64,000 bases of DNA from CAYNNQ01 sp051748085 (GTDB taxonomy: Bacteria > Desulfobacterota > Desulfovibrionia > Desulfovibrionales > Desulfonatronovibrionaceae), in the NCBI GenBank assembly GCA_051748085.1, contig JBNJHA010000001.1, positions 1 to 64,000 of the forward strand. Direction: 5' to 3'. The position numbers were made by a program, and so were the translations under genes. Shown here piece after piece: positions 25,683 to 35,963 of this stretch (the stretch's first letter is position 1; the number at the start of each line of letters is the position of its first letter). The notes under the pieces were generated by a model. The model had not been told where the DNA came from, searched no databases, and saw nothing but the letters and a program-made list of their open reading frames with translations.

Positions 25683-26585
25683 ATGCGTCAATTTCAAAAT
25701 ATTGTCCACAATATATTTCCGGAGAAACCATCAGTAATTTATATTTTGATACGGAATATTATTTTTATCGCCTTATGTATCTTTTTTGTCGTTTATGCAG
25801 CTTCAATTTGGATTAGCTACCTACTTGATCCCATAGTTATTTCTTCCTTTCCGGCACCAAAAATGGGCATGAAAACTCAAGTTTCCGACAACAAACCGCT
25901 AGTAATCGATTCACAAGTTGTGCTTGAAAATAATATATTCGGAATAAATGCAGACAAAAAAATAGATCGGAAAGAACCAGATATAGTGCTGGAAAAAATT
26001 CCCTTGGCGCAAAAATTAAAAAATTTGGAACTCATGGGAACTATTGTTGGTTCAGATAATCTTAGTTTGGCAATAATCAAAGACCTCCAAAAAAGATCTG
26101 AGGAGTTCTATCATGAGGGGGACAGGCTAAAAAATGCACAGATAAAAAAAATTTTGCGAAACAATATTATTGTTACCATAGATGGAAAAGATCGTGTGTT
26201 GTCAATGGATTCTAAAACCAGGGAAAATATCAAGCAAAAAACGACTTCAAATCATGCGCAAAACCAACATAAAATTAAAAAAAGTGAACTTCTCGCTCAA
26301 GCCTCTAATATCCAACAAATAATAACTAGCGCCCGAATAATCCCCAGGATGCGTAATGGAAGCATTTACGGATATCAAATAGATAACATGAAAAAAAACA
26401 GTCTGTTTAAAAAACTATCCCTACAAGATGGAGATGTTGTCGTCAGTGCCAACGGGCAAAAACTTTCCTCGCCCAAGCAAATTATGCAGCTAACCAAAAA
26501 AATACAAAGCAGCATGCAGCAGGAAATAAGTTTAACCATTCGTCGCGACAACAAAGTTATAACTTTAAATTATGGCTTAGAATAA
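25683..26585 (+). CDS. gspC: Type II secretion system inner-membrane protein GspC
   Basis: 300 aa. A single membrane segment (about 22-48) is followed by the periplasmic homology region, recognisable by VVLENNIFGIN and LELMGTIVGSDNLSLAIIKD. A C-terminal PDZ domain (about 205-300) contains MRNGSIYGYQIDNMKKNSLFKKLSLQDGDVVVSANGQ. GspC links the inner-membrane platform to the GspD secretin and helps recruit substrates. It is A+T-rich like the rest of the locus, and gspD follows 15 bases later. Confidence 0.92.
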   Translation: MRQFQNIVHNIFPEKPSVIYILIRNIIFIALCIFFVVYAASIWISYLLDPIVISSFPAPKMGMKTQVSDNKPLVIDSQVVLENNIFGINADKKIDRKEPDIVLEKIPLAQKLKNLELMGTIVGSDNLSLAIIKDLQKRSEEFYHEGDRLKNAQIKKILRNNIIVTIDGKDRVLSMDSKTRENIKQKTTSNHAQNQHKIKKSELLAQASNIQQIITSARIIPRMRNGSIYGYQIDNMKKNSLFKKLSLQDGDVVVSANGQKLSSPKQIMQLTKKIQSSMQQEISLTIRRDNKVITLNYGLE

Positions 26586-26600
26586 AAATAATGGGGTATC

Positions 26601-28562
26601 ATGACCAAAAATAAAAATATTTTCATTTATTCATTGGCCTTTTTTTGTTTGCTGACTACATATCTGATTTTTCCTGGGCAAGCTCAAGGACAATTAAACG
26701 CAACCAGTGAAAGATATCTTCAAATGGATTTTGACCAGATAGACCTTAAGGATTTTATAAAATTTGTGAGCGACCTTACAAATAAAAATTTTATTATAGA
26801 ACAAAAAGTAACTGGTAAGGTCAGTGTCGTTTCTCCTACTAAAATAACTGTAGATGAGGCATATAAAGTTTTTTTGTCTGTCCTGGAAGTACACGGTTAT
26901 ACTACTATACCGAGCGGGAATGTTATCAAGATTGTACGTGCTGTTGAAGCTAGGCAAAAAAATGTGCAGACAGATGTTGGTAAAATTAACACTTCTGATC
27001 CCTCAGATAGTTTTATAACTCAAATAATCCCCCTTAATTTTGCTTCTCCCCAGAAACTTCAAAAAATTTTGCGGCCAATGGTATCCAAACAAGGACTCTT
27101 GGTCTCCTACGAACCAACTAATATTTTAATTTTAACAGATTATCACTCCAATATTCAGCGTATGCTAAATATAGTCAATCAGGTAGACATAAACACCTTT
27201 AAAGACTCATTAAACGTAATACCTTTAAAAAATGCTCGGGCAAAAAATTTAACCGAAAACTTACAAAAACTTTTAAATAAAAATGAACAAGCCGGCAAAT
27301 TAATACACTCAGGTACAGTTAACATTGTTCCTGATGAGCGTACCAATTCTATTCTTATTATGGCCCAGAAGGATAACCTGCACCAATTAAAAACCATCAT
27401 CAGTAAACTAGATAAACCAACACCTGAGGACATTTCGGATATGCAGCTTAAAGTTATACATCTTGAAAACGCTAAAGCCGAAGAATTAAGCAAAATTTTA
27501 AGTTCATTAATAGGGGGGAAGGATAGTTCTAAGGGAAAGACTATAATTTCCGAAGATGCCCTGGTTCAACCGGACAAAGCAACCAACAGCCTTGTCATTA
27601 TAGCCAAACCTAATGAAATTAAAAGATTAAACCCAATTATCTCTAAACTGGATACGCCAAGACAGCAAGTATATGTAGAAGCAGCCATTTTGGAAGTAGG
27701 GACGGAAACATCCCTTAATCTAGGGGTCAACTGGCAAGCCGGCACAGACTTTGGAGGTCAAAATGTGGACGGCGCCCTGATCGGCACTAGCAATGGACTT
27801 CCCCAGGCAAGCATACTCGGACCTGGCGGAGATCGTTCCAAGTCCTCACTTGGCGCTTCGGGTTTTTCTTTTGGCATCCTTTCTTTTCCTTTTACCTTTA
27901 ACGGGGAAGATTTTTTTAGCTTAGGTGCTTTTATCCAAGCCTCGCAAACCGACAACAATGTACGTATCATATCTACCCCACAGCTTATGACTATGGAAAA
28001 CCAGGAGGCCAGAGTTTCTGTCGGCGAAAACCGCCCATTTCTCACCAGTCGTGAACGTAACAATGCCGGGGACGAATTCAACAATTATGAATACAAAGAT
28101 GTAGGCATAACCCTGAAAGTGACTCCACTCATCAATAATAAGGGTTGGATAAAGATGGATATATTCCAGGAAGTCAGCCGGGTGGACCCTATAAGATCAG
28201 AAGAACTGGCTGCGACAACTCCCGTAACTCGGAAAAGGACTGCCGAAACGACCGTAAGGGTTAAAGACGGTCAGACCACGGTCATAGCCGGCTTAATGGA
28301 AAACAAAACGACTAATGTCCAGAATAAAGTACCCGGGCTAGGGGATATACCAGGACTAGGATATCTTTTTAAGTCCAATGAAGATGCCAATCAGAAAACG
28401 AATCTTCTGGTTTTTTTAACGCCCCATATAGTTGGCGATTCTCAGGCAGCAAAACAACTTACCTATAGAAAGTCGAAGGCATTAAACAATGTCCGCTTTG
28501 ATTTAGACGGGGAAATAAAACCAATAACCAAAAATTTTATCCGCTACCAGTCACTGAATTAA
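26601..28562 (+). CDS. gspD: Type II secretion system secretin GspD
   Basis: 653 aa. A signal peptide (SLAFFCLLTTYLIFPGQAQG) precedes N0 (LQMDFDQIDLKDFIKFVSDLTNKNFIIE) and three N1-N3-type repeats (about 120-370). The secretin core has VYVEAAILEVGTETSLNLGVNW, a glycine-rich gate region and the closing PGLGDIPGLGYLFKS. It forms the outer-membrane channel. GGGGT precedes the ATG, and its TAA shares an A with the next ATG (TAATG). Confidence 0.95.
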   Translation: MTKNKNIFIYSLAFFCLLTTYLIFPGQAQGQLNATSERYLQMDFDQIDLKDFIKFVSDLTNKNFIIEQKVTGKVSVVSPTKITVDEAYKVFLSVLEVHGYTTIPSGNVIKIVRAVEARQKNVQTDVGKINTSDPSDSFITQIIPLNFASPQKLQKILRPMVSKQGLLVSYEPTNILILTDYHSNIQRMLNIVNQVDINTFKDSLNVIPLKNARAKNLTENLQKLLNKNEQAGKLIHSGTVNIVPDERTNSILIMAQKDNLHQLKTIISKLDKPTPEDISDMQLKVIHLENAKAEELSKILSSLIGGKDSSKGKTIISEDALVQPDKATNSLVIIAKPNEIKRLNPIISKLDTPRQQVYVEAAILEVGTETSLNLGVNWQAGTDFGGQNVDGALIGTSNGLPQASILGPGGDRSKSSLGASGFSFGILSFPFTFNGEDFFSLGAFIQASQTDNNVRIISTPQLMTMENQEARVSVGENRPFLTSRERNNAGDEFNNYEYKDVGITLKVTPLINNKGWIKMDIFQEVSRVDPIRSEELAATTPVTRKRTAETTVRVKDGQTTVIAGLMENKTTNVQNKVPGLGDIPGLGYLFKSNEDANQKTNLLVFLTPHIVGDSQAAKQLTYRKSKALNNVRFDLDGEIKPITKNFIRYQSLN

Positions 28563-30298
28563 TGCTTAAGGAGCCGGCCGGAGTAACTATAAAAATGCAA
28601 ACCTCTCTTAAAGAGTCACTGATAAATCACGGCTTAATCTCCCATAAAGACTGGGACCAGGCCAGTTTGATCTCACAAAACGGGAACGATTCCATAATAA
28701 GGGTACTAATCCAAAAAGGAAAACTTTCTGAAGACAATCTTTTATATATATGGTCGACTGATTATGGTCTTAAACGTAAAGAAAAAATCGCCCAATTTGA
28801 AATACAAAATGATCTTGTTCGTTCCGTCCCAATCAAATTTTTAAAAAAAAATCTTCTTTTACCTCTGAATATTAAAAACAACATATTGAATCTTGCCCTT
28901 TTTGACCCTCTGCAGCTGCAGGCCATGGATCAACTCGGTACAATCTTAAAAATCAAAACTATCCGTCCTGTGTTAGTGTCCAGTGAAGAAATAATTTCTG
29001 GAATTAACCAAGCCTATGGAGAAGCAAAGGATCAGACAACGAATATCCTTCAAGGTATCGAGGACGGAAAAAATGATTATGCATTTATTACAGATTTAAA
29101 AGAAGAAACTGGAGGAGATTTACTTGAGGAAACAAGTGACGCTCCTATAATAAAGCTAGTCAACCATATACTTTCAGATTCTGTGCGCCATAAAGCCAGC
29201 GACATCCATATTGAACCCTATCGAGACAGTCTAAAAATCCGTTTTCGCTTGGACGGAGTATTATACAACATCCATTCACTACCCAAAAAATTGCATGCCG
29301 CAATCGTTTCCAGAATAAAAATTCTGGCTGGATTGAATATCGCAGAAAAACGCATCCCTCAAGACGGTCGTATCCGAATCTGTGTCGGGAACCGCAATGT
29401 TGATCTTCGCGTATCTTCTTTACCTACTGCTTTTGGGGAACGCTTAGTTATGCGTCTTTTGGAAAAAGACCAGCGTGTCCTGGATATGCGTGAAATAGGC
29501 CTTGATTCGGCTGCCCTGAATGCTCTTCGCGCCCTGATCGGCGTTTCACACGGTATAATCCTAGTCACCGGCCCGACCGGAAGTGGTAAAACTACCACGC
29601 TTTATGCCGCACTAAACGAAATAAACACTCCGGATAAAAACATCTTAACCATTGAAGACCCCATAGAGTATCAATTGGACGGAATCGGACAAATGCAGGT
29701 CAATCCGAAAATAAATCTAACTTTTGCTAATGGCCTCCGTTCTATGGTTCGCCAAGACCCAGACGTAATACTAATTGGAGAAATTAGAGATCTAGAAACA
29801 GCTGAAATCGCCATCCAAGCAGCTCTTACCGGCCATCTGGTATTCTCTACTTTGCACACCAATGATGCACCAGGGGCAATTACTCGTCTTATAGATATGG
29901 GGATAGAACCTTTCCTGGTTTCTTCTTCAGTGCAAGCAATTCTGGCTCAGAGACTTGTTCGAACACTATGCCCGCATTGCAAAAAAAAATTTGATGCTCA
30001 ATTTGTACACCTGAATAAACTGGGCTTAGACAACATCCAAGAAAAACTGCACGAACCCTTCCAGGCTATCGGCTGCTCACAATGCATGAATACCGGTTAC
30101 AAAGGCCGCACAGGCATATTTGAACTTTTGCCAGTAACTGAAAAAATTCAATCTCTTATTTTAAAAACTTCAGAAGTCAATCAATTGCGTAAAACTGCTA
30201 AAAATGAGGGTATGCTGACCCTCAGATGGCACGGCATAGAAAAAATACGCCAGGGAACGACCACTATAGATGAAGTGCTCAGGGTGACTCAAATATAA
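28562..30298 (+). CDS. gspE: Type II secretion system ATPase GspE
   Basis: 578 aa. The N-terminal GspE N1/N2 domains (about 10-160) are followed by the ATPase core with HIEPYRDSLKIRFRLDGVL, Walker A GPTGSGKTTTLYAAL, the Asp box, Walker B QDPDVILIGEIRD and HLVFSTLHTNDA. The C-terminal tetracysteine zinc module, CPHC...CSQC, is intact. It energises pseudopilus assembly at the inner membrane. The ATG at 28562 overlaps the gspD stop, but a second ATG at 28595 with GGAG upstream is also possible. Confidence 0.95.
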   Translation: MLKEPAGVTIKMQTSLKESLINHGLISHKDWDQASLISQNGNDSIIRVLIQKGKLSEDNLLYIWSTDYGLKRKEKIAQFEIQNDLVRSVPIKFLKKNLLLPLNIKNNILNLALFDPLQLQAMDQLGTILKIKTIRPVLVSSEEIISGINQAYGEAKDQTTNILQGIEDGKNDYAFITDLKEETGGDLLEETSDAPIIKLVNHILSDSVRHKASDIHIEPYRDSLKIRFRLDGVLYNIHSLPKKLHAAIVSRIKILAGLNIAEKRIPQDGRIRICVGNRNVDLRVSSLPTAFGERLVMRLLEKDQRVLDMREIGLDSAALNALRALIGVSHGIILVTGPTGSGKTTTLYAALNEINTPDKNILTIEDPIEYQLDGIGQMQVNPKINLTFANGLRSMVRQDPDVILIGEIRDLETAEIAIQAALTGHLVFSTLHTNDAPGAITRLIDMGIEPFLVSSSVQAILAQRLVRTLCPHCKKKFDAQFVHLNKLGLDNIQEKLHEPFQAIGCSQCMNTGYKGRTGIFELLPVTEKIQSLILKTSEVNQLRKTAKNEGMLTLRWHGIEKIRQGTTTIDEVLRVTQI

Positions 30299-30381
30299 TA
30301 ACAACTTAAAATCTTAAGATAAAAAATACTAACCAATAAAATGACAAAAAGATGCATAACCCCTTGAATCCCGAATAATAT

Positions 30382-31602
30382 ATGCCAGTTTATGAATATA
30401 CCGCCCTGAATAAACAAGGGAAAAAACGCAAAGGTGTGATAAATGCGGAAAGCACCAGTACTGCCCTGGGTCAGATACGCGACCAGGGATATTATCCTCG
30501 TCATATCGAAGTGGTACAGAGCGAAGGGCAGGAAAAAAAATCTAGACATCCATTCAAATTCTCCAGAAGGGTACGGCATGGCGACTTAGTTATAACCATG
30601 CGCCAACTAGCAACCCTTCTTGGTGCCGGTCTACCCCTTACATCCTGTCTAGATGCTATTTTGCAACAAACAAATAAAGGGGCAATGTATAAAATAATGG
30701 CCCAAGTACGTGAGCGAATCAATGAGGGATACAGCTTGGCTGCCTCACTGGATGAACACAGTTCAGTATTTCCTCCTACTTTTTCTGCCATGGTACGCGC
30801 CGGAGAAAGCTCAGGCACACTGGAATTAGTATTGGAGCGCCTGGCTGAATTCAGCGAACAGCAACAAGCCTTGCGGCGCCAGATACAATCCAGTCTAGCC
30901 TATCCCATCCTTATTTTATTCGTCAGCCTGGGCGTAATATTTTTTCTCATGTCTTATGTAGTACCCAAGGTTACGCAAATTTTTTTAGACTTTGACAAAG
31001 CTCTACCTTTACCCACGATAGTACTAATGAAAGCCAGCTCAATTATACATAGTTACTGGTGGATTTTTCCAATAATAATCATTTTGCTCTTTTTTATTTT
31101 CTATCGCCTTACTGCAACTTATAAAGGAAGGGTTTTTATTCATTCCAACATCTTAAAAATTCCAATTCTCGGGGATCTTATCCATCAAGTAATCTTAAGC
31201 CGTTTCTGTCATACACTGGGCACATTACTCAAAAATCAGGTTTCCCTGTTACAATCACTGGAAATTGTTCGTAGCGTAGTGGCCAATGTGACATTGCAGC
31301 AGGCTGTAGATCAGGTCATAAAAGATATCCAGGAAGGAAGTGATGCAGCCAAGTCTATGGCCAATCATTCAATTTTTCCGCCAACAATGATTCAGTTAGT
31401 GGCTGCTGGAGAACAAAGCGGGCAGTTAGACACAATGTTCCTTAAAGTGGCCCAGACAAGCGAAAACTTCGTGACCAACAAATTGTCTATGCTGACTTCT
31501 CTTCTTGAGCCACTTATGATTTTGATTTTAGGCGGTTTTGTCGGTTTTGTGGTTCTAGCCATTCTTTTACCTATATTCGATATGAGCAACCTGGTGGGGT
31601 AA
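30382..31602 (+). CDS. gspF: Type II secretion system inner-membrane platform protein GspF
   Basis: 406 aa. It shows the N-terminal MPVYEYTALNKQGKKRKGVI motif and two copies of the T2SSF domain, each with RQLATLLGAGLPLTSCLD or CHTLGTLLKNQVSLLQSLEI and a glutamate-bearing AGExSG motif (VRAGESSGTLE, VAAGEQSGQLD). Membrane segments lie near 180-200, 220-240 and 380-400. GspF connects GspE to the pseudopilus. It is the last plus-strand gene of the first half of the locus and converges on gspN with only 35 bases between. Confidence 0.95.
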   Translation: MPVYEYTALNKQGKKRKGVINAESTSTALGQIRDQGYYPRHIEVVQSEGQEKKSRHPFKFSRRVRHGDLVITMRQLATLLGAGLPLTSCLDAILQQTNKGAMYKIMAQVRERINEGYSLAASLDEHSSVFPPTFSAMVRAGESSGTLELVLERLAEFSEQQQALRRQIQSSLAYPILILFVSLGVIFFLMSYVVPKVTQIFLDFDKALPLPTIVLMKASSIIHSYWWIFPIIIILLFFIFYRLTATYKGRVFIHSNILKIPILGDLIHQVILSRFCHTLGTLLKNQVSLLQSLEIVRSVVANVTLQQAVDQVIKDIQEGSDAAKSMANHSIFPPTMIQLVAAGEQSGQLDTMFLKVAQTSENFVTNKLSMLTSLLEPLMILILGGFVGFVVLAILLPIFDMSNLVG

Positions 31603-31637
31603 TTGAACGTTATTCATCGGAGGGAGCTTCATCAAAA

Positions 31638-32510
31638 TTAAGGTCGTTCTTTTTTAAGAGACCATTCAGGATATTGGACACTGCCCTGTATTTGGAACTC
31701 AAAATCATTTTGATGCATATAATTCCGGACAAGCGAGTATATCTGGGGGTGGGCTTGGGTTATATCCAGGTCACCATTTATATTCACTCGACTCTTAGGA
31801 ATATTTTTATGCAAAAGTATGTTGCCATTAAGTGAACCGCTCATGCCTTTGGCCTGATATTTAAGTGTACGAACATTTAAATTACGTCTTTTTAGTTCCC
31901 ATGCGGACTCACATTCGAGTGCTTGTATAGCAATGGATGAAAATGAAGGATGGTTCATTTGAAATGAGCCGTTGGCAAGTTTTATATAACCCTGTCCGTT
32001 TGCAGCAGACATTTGCCCAAAATTATAGTTTATTGTTGCATTTCCAGAAATTCTTCCCTGTATTTTTTGTATATGGTCAATTTTTTCTAATAAGGCAATG
32101 CGTTTAGTTTGAATCCCATCCCAGTTTATTTTTGCTTTTATCTTTTCCGGCTTGATTACAGGTGAAAAAGCTATAGCCGAATTTAATACGCCTTCAAATA
32201 TGTTCATTTCCAAATCCATCCCTAACTTATTAGAAAATATCATCAAGGGATGAAAGTGAACCGAACCTTTTTTGGCCTGAATGGTTAGATAATCTTTTTC
32301 AGGATCTGTTATATTCATTTCGTAAAACTTAACGCCGAAGGGAAAGGACAAATCCATTTCCTTTATATCCAAATTAAGATGAAAATTTTTCCATACCACG
32401 GACTCTATTCTTTTTTCCAATGCCTCGTAAGGGAACATCCAAAAACTGAAAAGCACAAGAAAAAACACTCCACAAATAAAATATATACCAATCCGTAGAG
32501 TCCGGGACAT
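31638..32510 (-). CDS. gspN: Type II secretion system protein GspN
   Basis: 290 aa. An N-terminal membrane anchor (IGIYFICGVFFLVLFSFWMFP) is followed by a beta-rich periplasmic region (LSFPFGVKFYEMNITDP, INYNFGQMSAANGQGYIKLANGSF) and a conserved C-terminal INGDLDITQAHPQIYSLVRNYM. This matches the T2SSN/AsmA-like family at the end of gsp operons in delta-proteobacteria. GspN is an accessory component and is often dispensable. It is the last gene of the inverted G-to-N block. Confidence 0.85.
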   Translation of the reverse strand: MSRTLRIGIYFICGVFFLVLFSFWMFPYEALEKRIESVVWKNFHLNLDIKEMDLSFPFGVKFYEMNITDPEKDYLTIQAKKGSVHFHPLMIFSNKLGMDLEMNIFEGVLNSAIAFSPVIKPEKIKAKINWDGIQTKRIALLEKIDHIQKIQGRISGNATINYNFGQMSAANGQGYIKLANGSFQMNHPSFSSIAIQALECESAWELKRRNLNVRTLKYQAKGMSGSLNGNILLHKNIPKSRVNINGDLDITQAHPQIYSLVRNYMHQNDFEFQIQGSVQYPEWSLKKERP

Positions 32511-32587
32511 ATACTTATACCTTCCAATAATTAATATTTTGTTTAAATTTTATTGTAAATTGTAATGGATACATCAAAAACAAAATA

Positions 32588-33112
32588 CTAATCTCTGGTT
32601 TTAAAGGCGCAGAAAGTTAAATCTACGTTAAGTCCTTCAGAGTTATTCAGTGGAGAACGTACAGATATTCGCTTTACATAAACTGTTTCTGAACCTAATT
32701 CGACATGTTCAAGAAACAGAACAAACTTTTTTAAGCTAATTTTTTTAAGTCGCATTTGTACAGTTTTTTCTTCCAATTCATCGGAGACATCTTGTGTACT
32801 CGGACGCATATAATCAATGTTTGGCTTCAATCCATCTTTTGATGCCTGAGCTTCAAGATAAGAAAACAATGTAGCACCCGAAAATCCTGGGATTAAACTT
32901 GCGTCTTCGCCGGAAGGCCTTTTGGCTGCTTCATATTTTTCGTTTAATGCTAGAAGCTCCTTTAATCTTATTTTAGTTTTTTTTTGTTCACTTAAAATGT
33001 TCTGATTATATTCAACAATTGGTATAACCGCCCATTGGTATATGCCAATAAGCAGCAAAAAAACGGCAATGGAAAATATTATTGCTTTTCTTCGTTCAAA
33101 TTGCATAAACAT
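32588..33112 (-). CDS. gspM: Type II secretion system protein GspM
   Basis: 174 aa from the ATG at 33112; ATG 33106 and a TTG at 33124 are alternatives. A single N-terminal membrane helix (AIIFSIAVFLLLIGIYQWAVIP) leads into a coiled-coil segment (QKKTKIRLKELLALNEKYEAAK) and a small ferredoxin-like periplasmic fold (VQMRLKKISLKKFVLFLEHVE). GspM partners GspL in the inner-membrane platform. The call rests on architecture and on its position between gspL and gspN, since primary sequence in this family is poorly conserved. Confidence 0.85.
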   Translation of the reverse strand: MFMQFERRKAIIFSIAVFLLLIGIYQWAVIPIVEYNQNILSEQKKTKIRLKELLALNEKYEAAKRPSGEDASLIPGFSGATLFSYLEAQASKDGLKPNIDYMRPSTQDVSDELEEKTVQMRLKKISLKKFVLFLEHVELGSETVYVKRISVRSPLNNSEGLNVDLTFCAFKTRD

Positions 33113-33153
33113 TTCTTGAATCAAAATAGTGACTTTTTGATTGTCATTTTTTG

Positions 33154-34677
33154 TTAATCATTTTCTTTGGCAAGCAGTATGCGCAGGTTAAAACGCACCC
33201 TTTTATTTTTTTCGTCCGCATTAGCCCCTACAATACTTACTTCAGAGAATTGTTTTATTTTGCTCAACCTCTTCTTAATAATATCTACTGTATTAAAATC
33301 AGAAGCAACACCATCCAAGCGAACAGTTTCCTTGTCCATAGCAAAATGAGTAACCTGAATAGCCAATTCGGAAGACAATGATTTACTTATGTCAATTAAC
33401 ACGTTAATAGCCTTGGCCATGGGAATATTTTTTTTAATAGAGGCACTCCTCTGGGCCGCAATTCTTGATCGTAAGATACTCGTATATTGAATTGGCTGTA
33501 AGGAAGCCGGAGCAGATGGAACTATTTTTTTAAACGTATCCTGCAAATGGCCTTGTAACACTGCTAACTTGTGTTTTTGTACAGATATATTCAAAAAAAA
33601 AGTGCTTAAGACTAAAAAGAAAAGTATTGGAACAGCAAATAATAAAAATTGCCTATGAGGTGGGGGGACTATTTTTTGTCTTCGTTTGCTTAATTCATCA
33701 TGCAGGAGATTATAACCCTTCCGTTCGTGATTTTTTTTTCTAGCCGCCATAGCAGCCAGGACAGTTTCTTCCGGACAACTCTGGTCAAGATCTAAAACTT
33801 GGGGAAGGCTCATGGTTCTAATTTGTAAATTTTCCTGTAAAAAAGAATGAATAAAATTGTTTTGAGATCCTCCTCCGGTAAGAAAAATTTTTTCTGGAAA
33901 AGATTCAGATTGTGCGGCCATAAGGGTAAGCAGGATCTGCCTCTTTAAATCCTGAAATGGACGAAGTATTTTGTCTTGATCATTTTTTTGTTCCAATTCA
34001 TCAAAAAAAGCTTTTATCTCTTCAATATCAGTTGGTTTTAAATCGCGGTCCAAGCCTCCTATAAGCCCCCCCAGACCTGGGAACAAGCAGCGAAAGGCAA
34101 TAACTTTAGTCCCTTGTCTCCAGACTAAGTTTGTTTTGCTCCATCCAATGTCTAATATCAGTATGTTTTTATCATTTTCAGAAATTATTTCCTCGGACAC
34201 TCGGGCCAATACTGCTAGATCCAGGTCAACCCTGTCTGGATACAATCCGCAACGTTCCAGAGCCGAAAGTAACTCGTTTAATAATTTTTTGGGATACAGT
34301 GCTGTTATTACTTCATTTCCCTGTTCCCGTTTTTGTCCGGAAAACAAAAAATCAAATGAATAAGCATCCAGTTCGACAGGGAGACTGTTTTCAAGTTCGA
34401 AGGGAAGCACTTCCTTGATCTTTCCCTGCTGGGAAAAAGGGAAATATAAATTGTGAAATAAAGCCTGTTTACTGTTGACGGAAATAACTATCGAATCAGG
34501 CACTGGCTGGTTGGCAACTTGACTTTCTATCCAGCTGACGCTTTCTGCTGAATTCTCGGTTAACGGAATTGACAGACATGAGTTCTGAAAGGATTTTATA
34601 CCCTTTAAGTTGCAAGTGATCCAGCTTAATTTAAGCTGAGTTGAACCGATATCAATTCCTAGCGCAGTCTTAGCCAT
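33154..34677 (-). CDS. gspL: Type II secretion system protein GspL (PilM-like)
   Basis: 507 aa. The cytoplasmic N-terminal ~330 residues form an actin-like ATPase fold, with ALGIDIGSTQLKLSW and LDIGWSKTNLVW. One membrane helix follows (LLFAVPILFFLVLSTFFLNI), then a periplasmic PilN-like domain (SSELAIQVTHFAMDKETVRLDG). GspL docks the GspE ATPase to the inner-membrane ring. It sits directly between gspK and gspM, all on the minus strand. Confidence 0.9.
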   Translation of the reverse strand: MAKTALGIDIGSTQLKLSWITCNLKGIKSFQNSCLSIPLTENSAESVSWIESQVANQPVPDSIVISVNSKQALFHNLYFPFSQQGKIKEVLPFELENSLPVELDAYSFDFLFSGQKREQGNEVITALYPKKLLNELLSALERCGLYPDRVDLDLAVLARVSEEIISENDKNILILDIGWSKTNLVWRQGTKVIAFRCLFPGLGGLIGGLDRDLKPTDIEEIKAFFDELEQKNDQDKILRPFQDLKRQILLTLMAAQSESFPEKIFLTGGGSQNNFIHSFLQENLQIRTMSLPQVLDLDQSCPEETVLAAMAARKKNHERKGYNLLHDELSKRRQKIVPPPHRQFLLFAVPILFFLVLSTFFLNISVQKHKLAVLQGHLQDTFKKIVPSAPASLQPIQYTSILRSRIAAQRSASIKKNIPMAKAINVLIDISKSLSSELAIQVTHFAMDKETVRLDGVASDFNTVDIIKKRLSKIKQFSEVSIVGANADEKNKRVRFNLRILLAKEND

Positions 34678-34705
34678 AAAGGTTAGCCATATGATATATA
34701 ATTTA

Positions 34706-35794
34706 TTATTGAACTTCAGTAAGTAATCTTTTTACATTATACTTTTTGTCATTTAAATTTCTTTCCAGAACACAAAAATAAGCAATACATGCGCTTCCGC
34801 TTGTTGCATTTATCAATACGGAAAAGTTATTGCTTGCAGTTGTAACCATTTGCGATGGGAATTGCACATCACTATATCCAGCTAGACGGTTTAGGTACCA
34901 ATCCGATTCATAAAGAAAATCAAAATGCCTGCTTTGCCGGCGGTAGTCAATGGCTGCTTCAGCGAATTGCATTGCGGTTTCCCGACTTATGCCCGGATTA
35001 ACCATAGCTGCGAGAATTTCTTTAGGAGCCGTATTTATATTGATTTTTCCGTTTGAGTACACAGTAAAAAGATCTTTAAGACCAGGTTCATTTTCGGAGC
35101 CTGTATACAATTCTTTGTCTATTCCCCTAATCAAGACAAGTTCTCCAATATATTTTATTGGCCGGTTTGGACAGGAATAATCTTTATTTTCTAAATGGTA
35201 ATAAGGCGATTCGGCGCCAAATTCTCCAGTTCGCTCTTTGTCTTCATCAATCCAATCTTTCAGTGATTCGAGAATTTTTTTTACCTCCGGCAATTCTTTA
35301 GAAAAAGGAGGGGACATAAGTAGCCGTTCAAGAACTGCCTTATATTCCTGTTGAAAATCGCCATTATGATCGACCAGATAATTTATTGGAAATTTACTCT
35401 GCTCATCTAGTATAGTACCATTAACCTCACCTAACCCCAGACTTGGCGAAGCTATTTCGTCCTGATTCAAAAAATTGGCCCAAGTTTCCCCGTAATGATC
35501 AACATTTTCTTCATCTTTATTGGCTTTTTTTTTAGCATCATTTAGCAATAAAGACTCAGCTAAGGTGATTGCTGACCTGGCAAGACTTTTCGCCCTTAAA
35601 GAATCAGAAAACACCCGAGAACTTACTTGATTCACCTGCATAAGACGCATGCTTTCCATAGTCACAACGACTAACATACTTAAAAGCATTAGAACCATTA
35701 TTAAAATCGCGCCTTGCTGTCGACTTTGCGGAAAAGATACAAAACTACAATCGCGACATGGGATCACTTGTGACATAATATATTTAACAAGCAT
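34706..35794 (-). CDS. gspK: Type II secretion system minor pseudopilin GspK
   Basis: 362 aa, long for a pseudopilin as expected for GspK. The prepilin-like leader ends QQG|AILIMVLMLLSMLVVVTMES; the usual Phe/Met after the cleavage glycine is Ala here. The large globular domain contains NKDYSCPNRPIKYIGELVLIRGI and GKININTAPKEILAAM, the hallmark helix-hairpin-helix-like segment of GspK. It caps the pseudopilus tip with GspI and GspJ. A shared A+T-rich 169-bp region separates it from the divergent gspJ. Confidence 0.92.
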   Translation of the reverse strand: MLVKYIMSQVIPCRDCSFVSFPQSRQQGAILIMVLMLLSMLVVVTMESMRLMQVNQVSSRVFSDSLRAKSLARSAITLAESLLLNDAKKKANKDEENVDHYGETWANFLNQDEIASPSLGLGEVNGTILDEQSKFPINYLVDHNGDFQQEYKAVLERLLMSPPFSKELPEVKKILESLKDWIDEDKERTGEFGAESPYYHLENKDYSCPNRPIKYIGELVLIRGIDKELYTGSENEPGLKDLFTVYSNGKININTAPKEILAAMVNPGISRETAMQFAEAAIDYRRQSRHFDFLYESDWYLNRLAGYSDVQFPSQMVTTASNNFSVLINATSGSACIAYFCVLERNLNDKKYNVKRLLTEVQ

Positions 35795-35963
35795 TTTGGT
35801 TTTAAAAAATTAATTTAATATTTAATGGATTTAAAAATATTGATTGTAACTATATATTTTAGTATTAGTGCTTTATCTAATCGCTGCTTAATTCTTATTT
35901 CACTTTTAATGTGAACCAAATTAACCATTTACATTGAGATGCATTTCTATTAAAAAATATCTT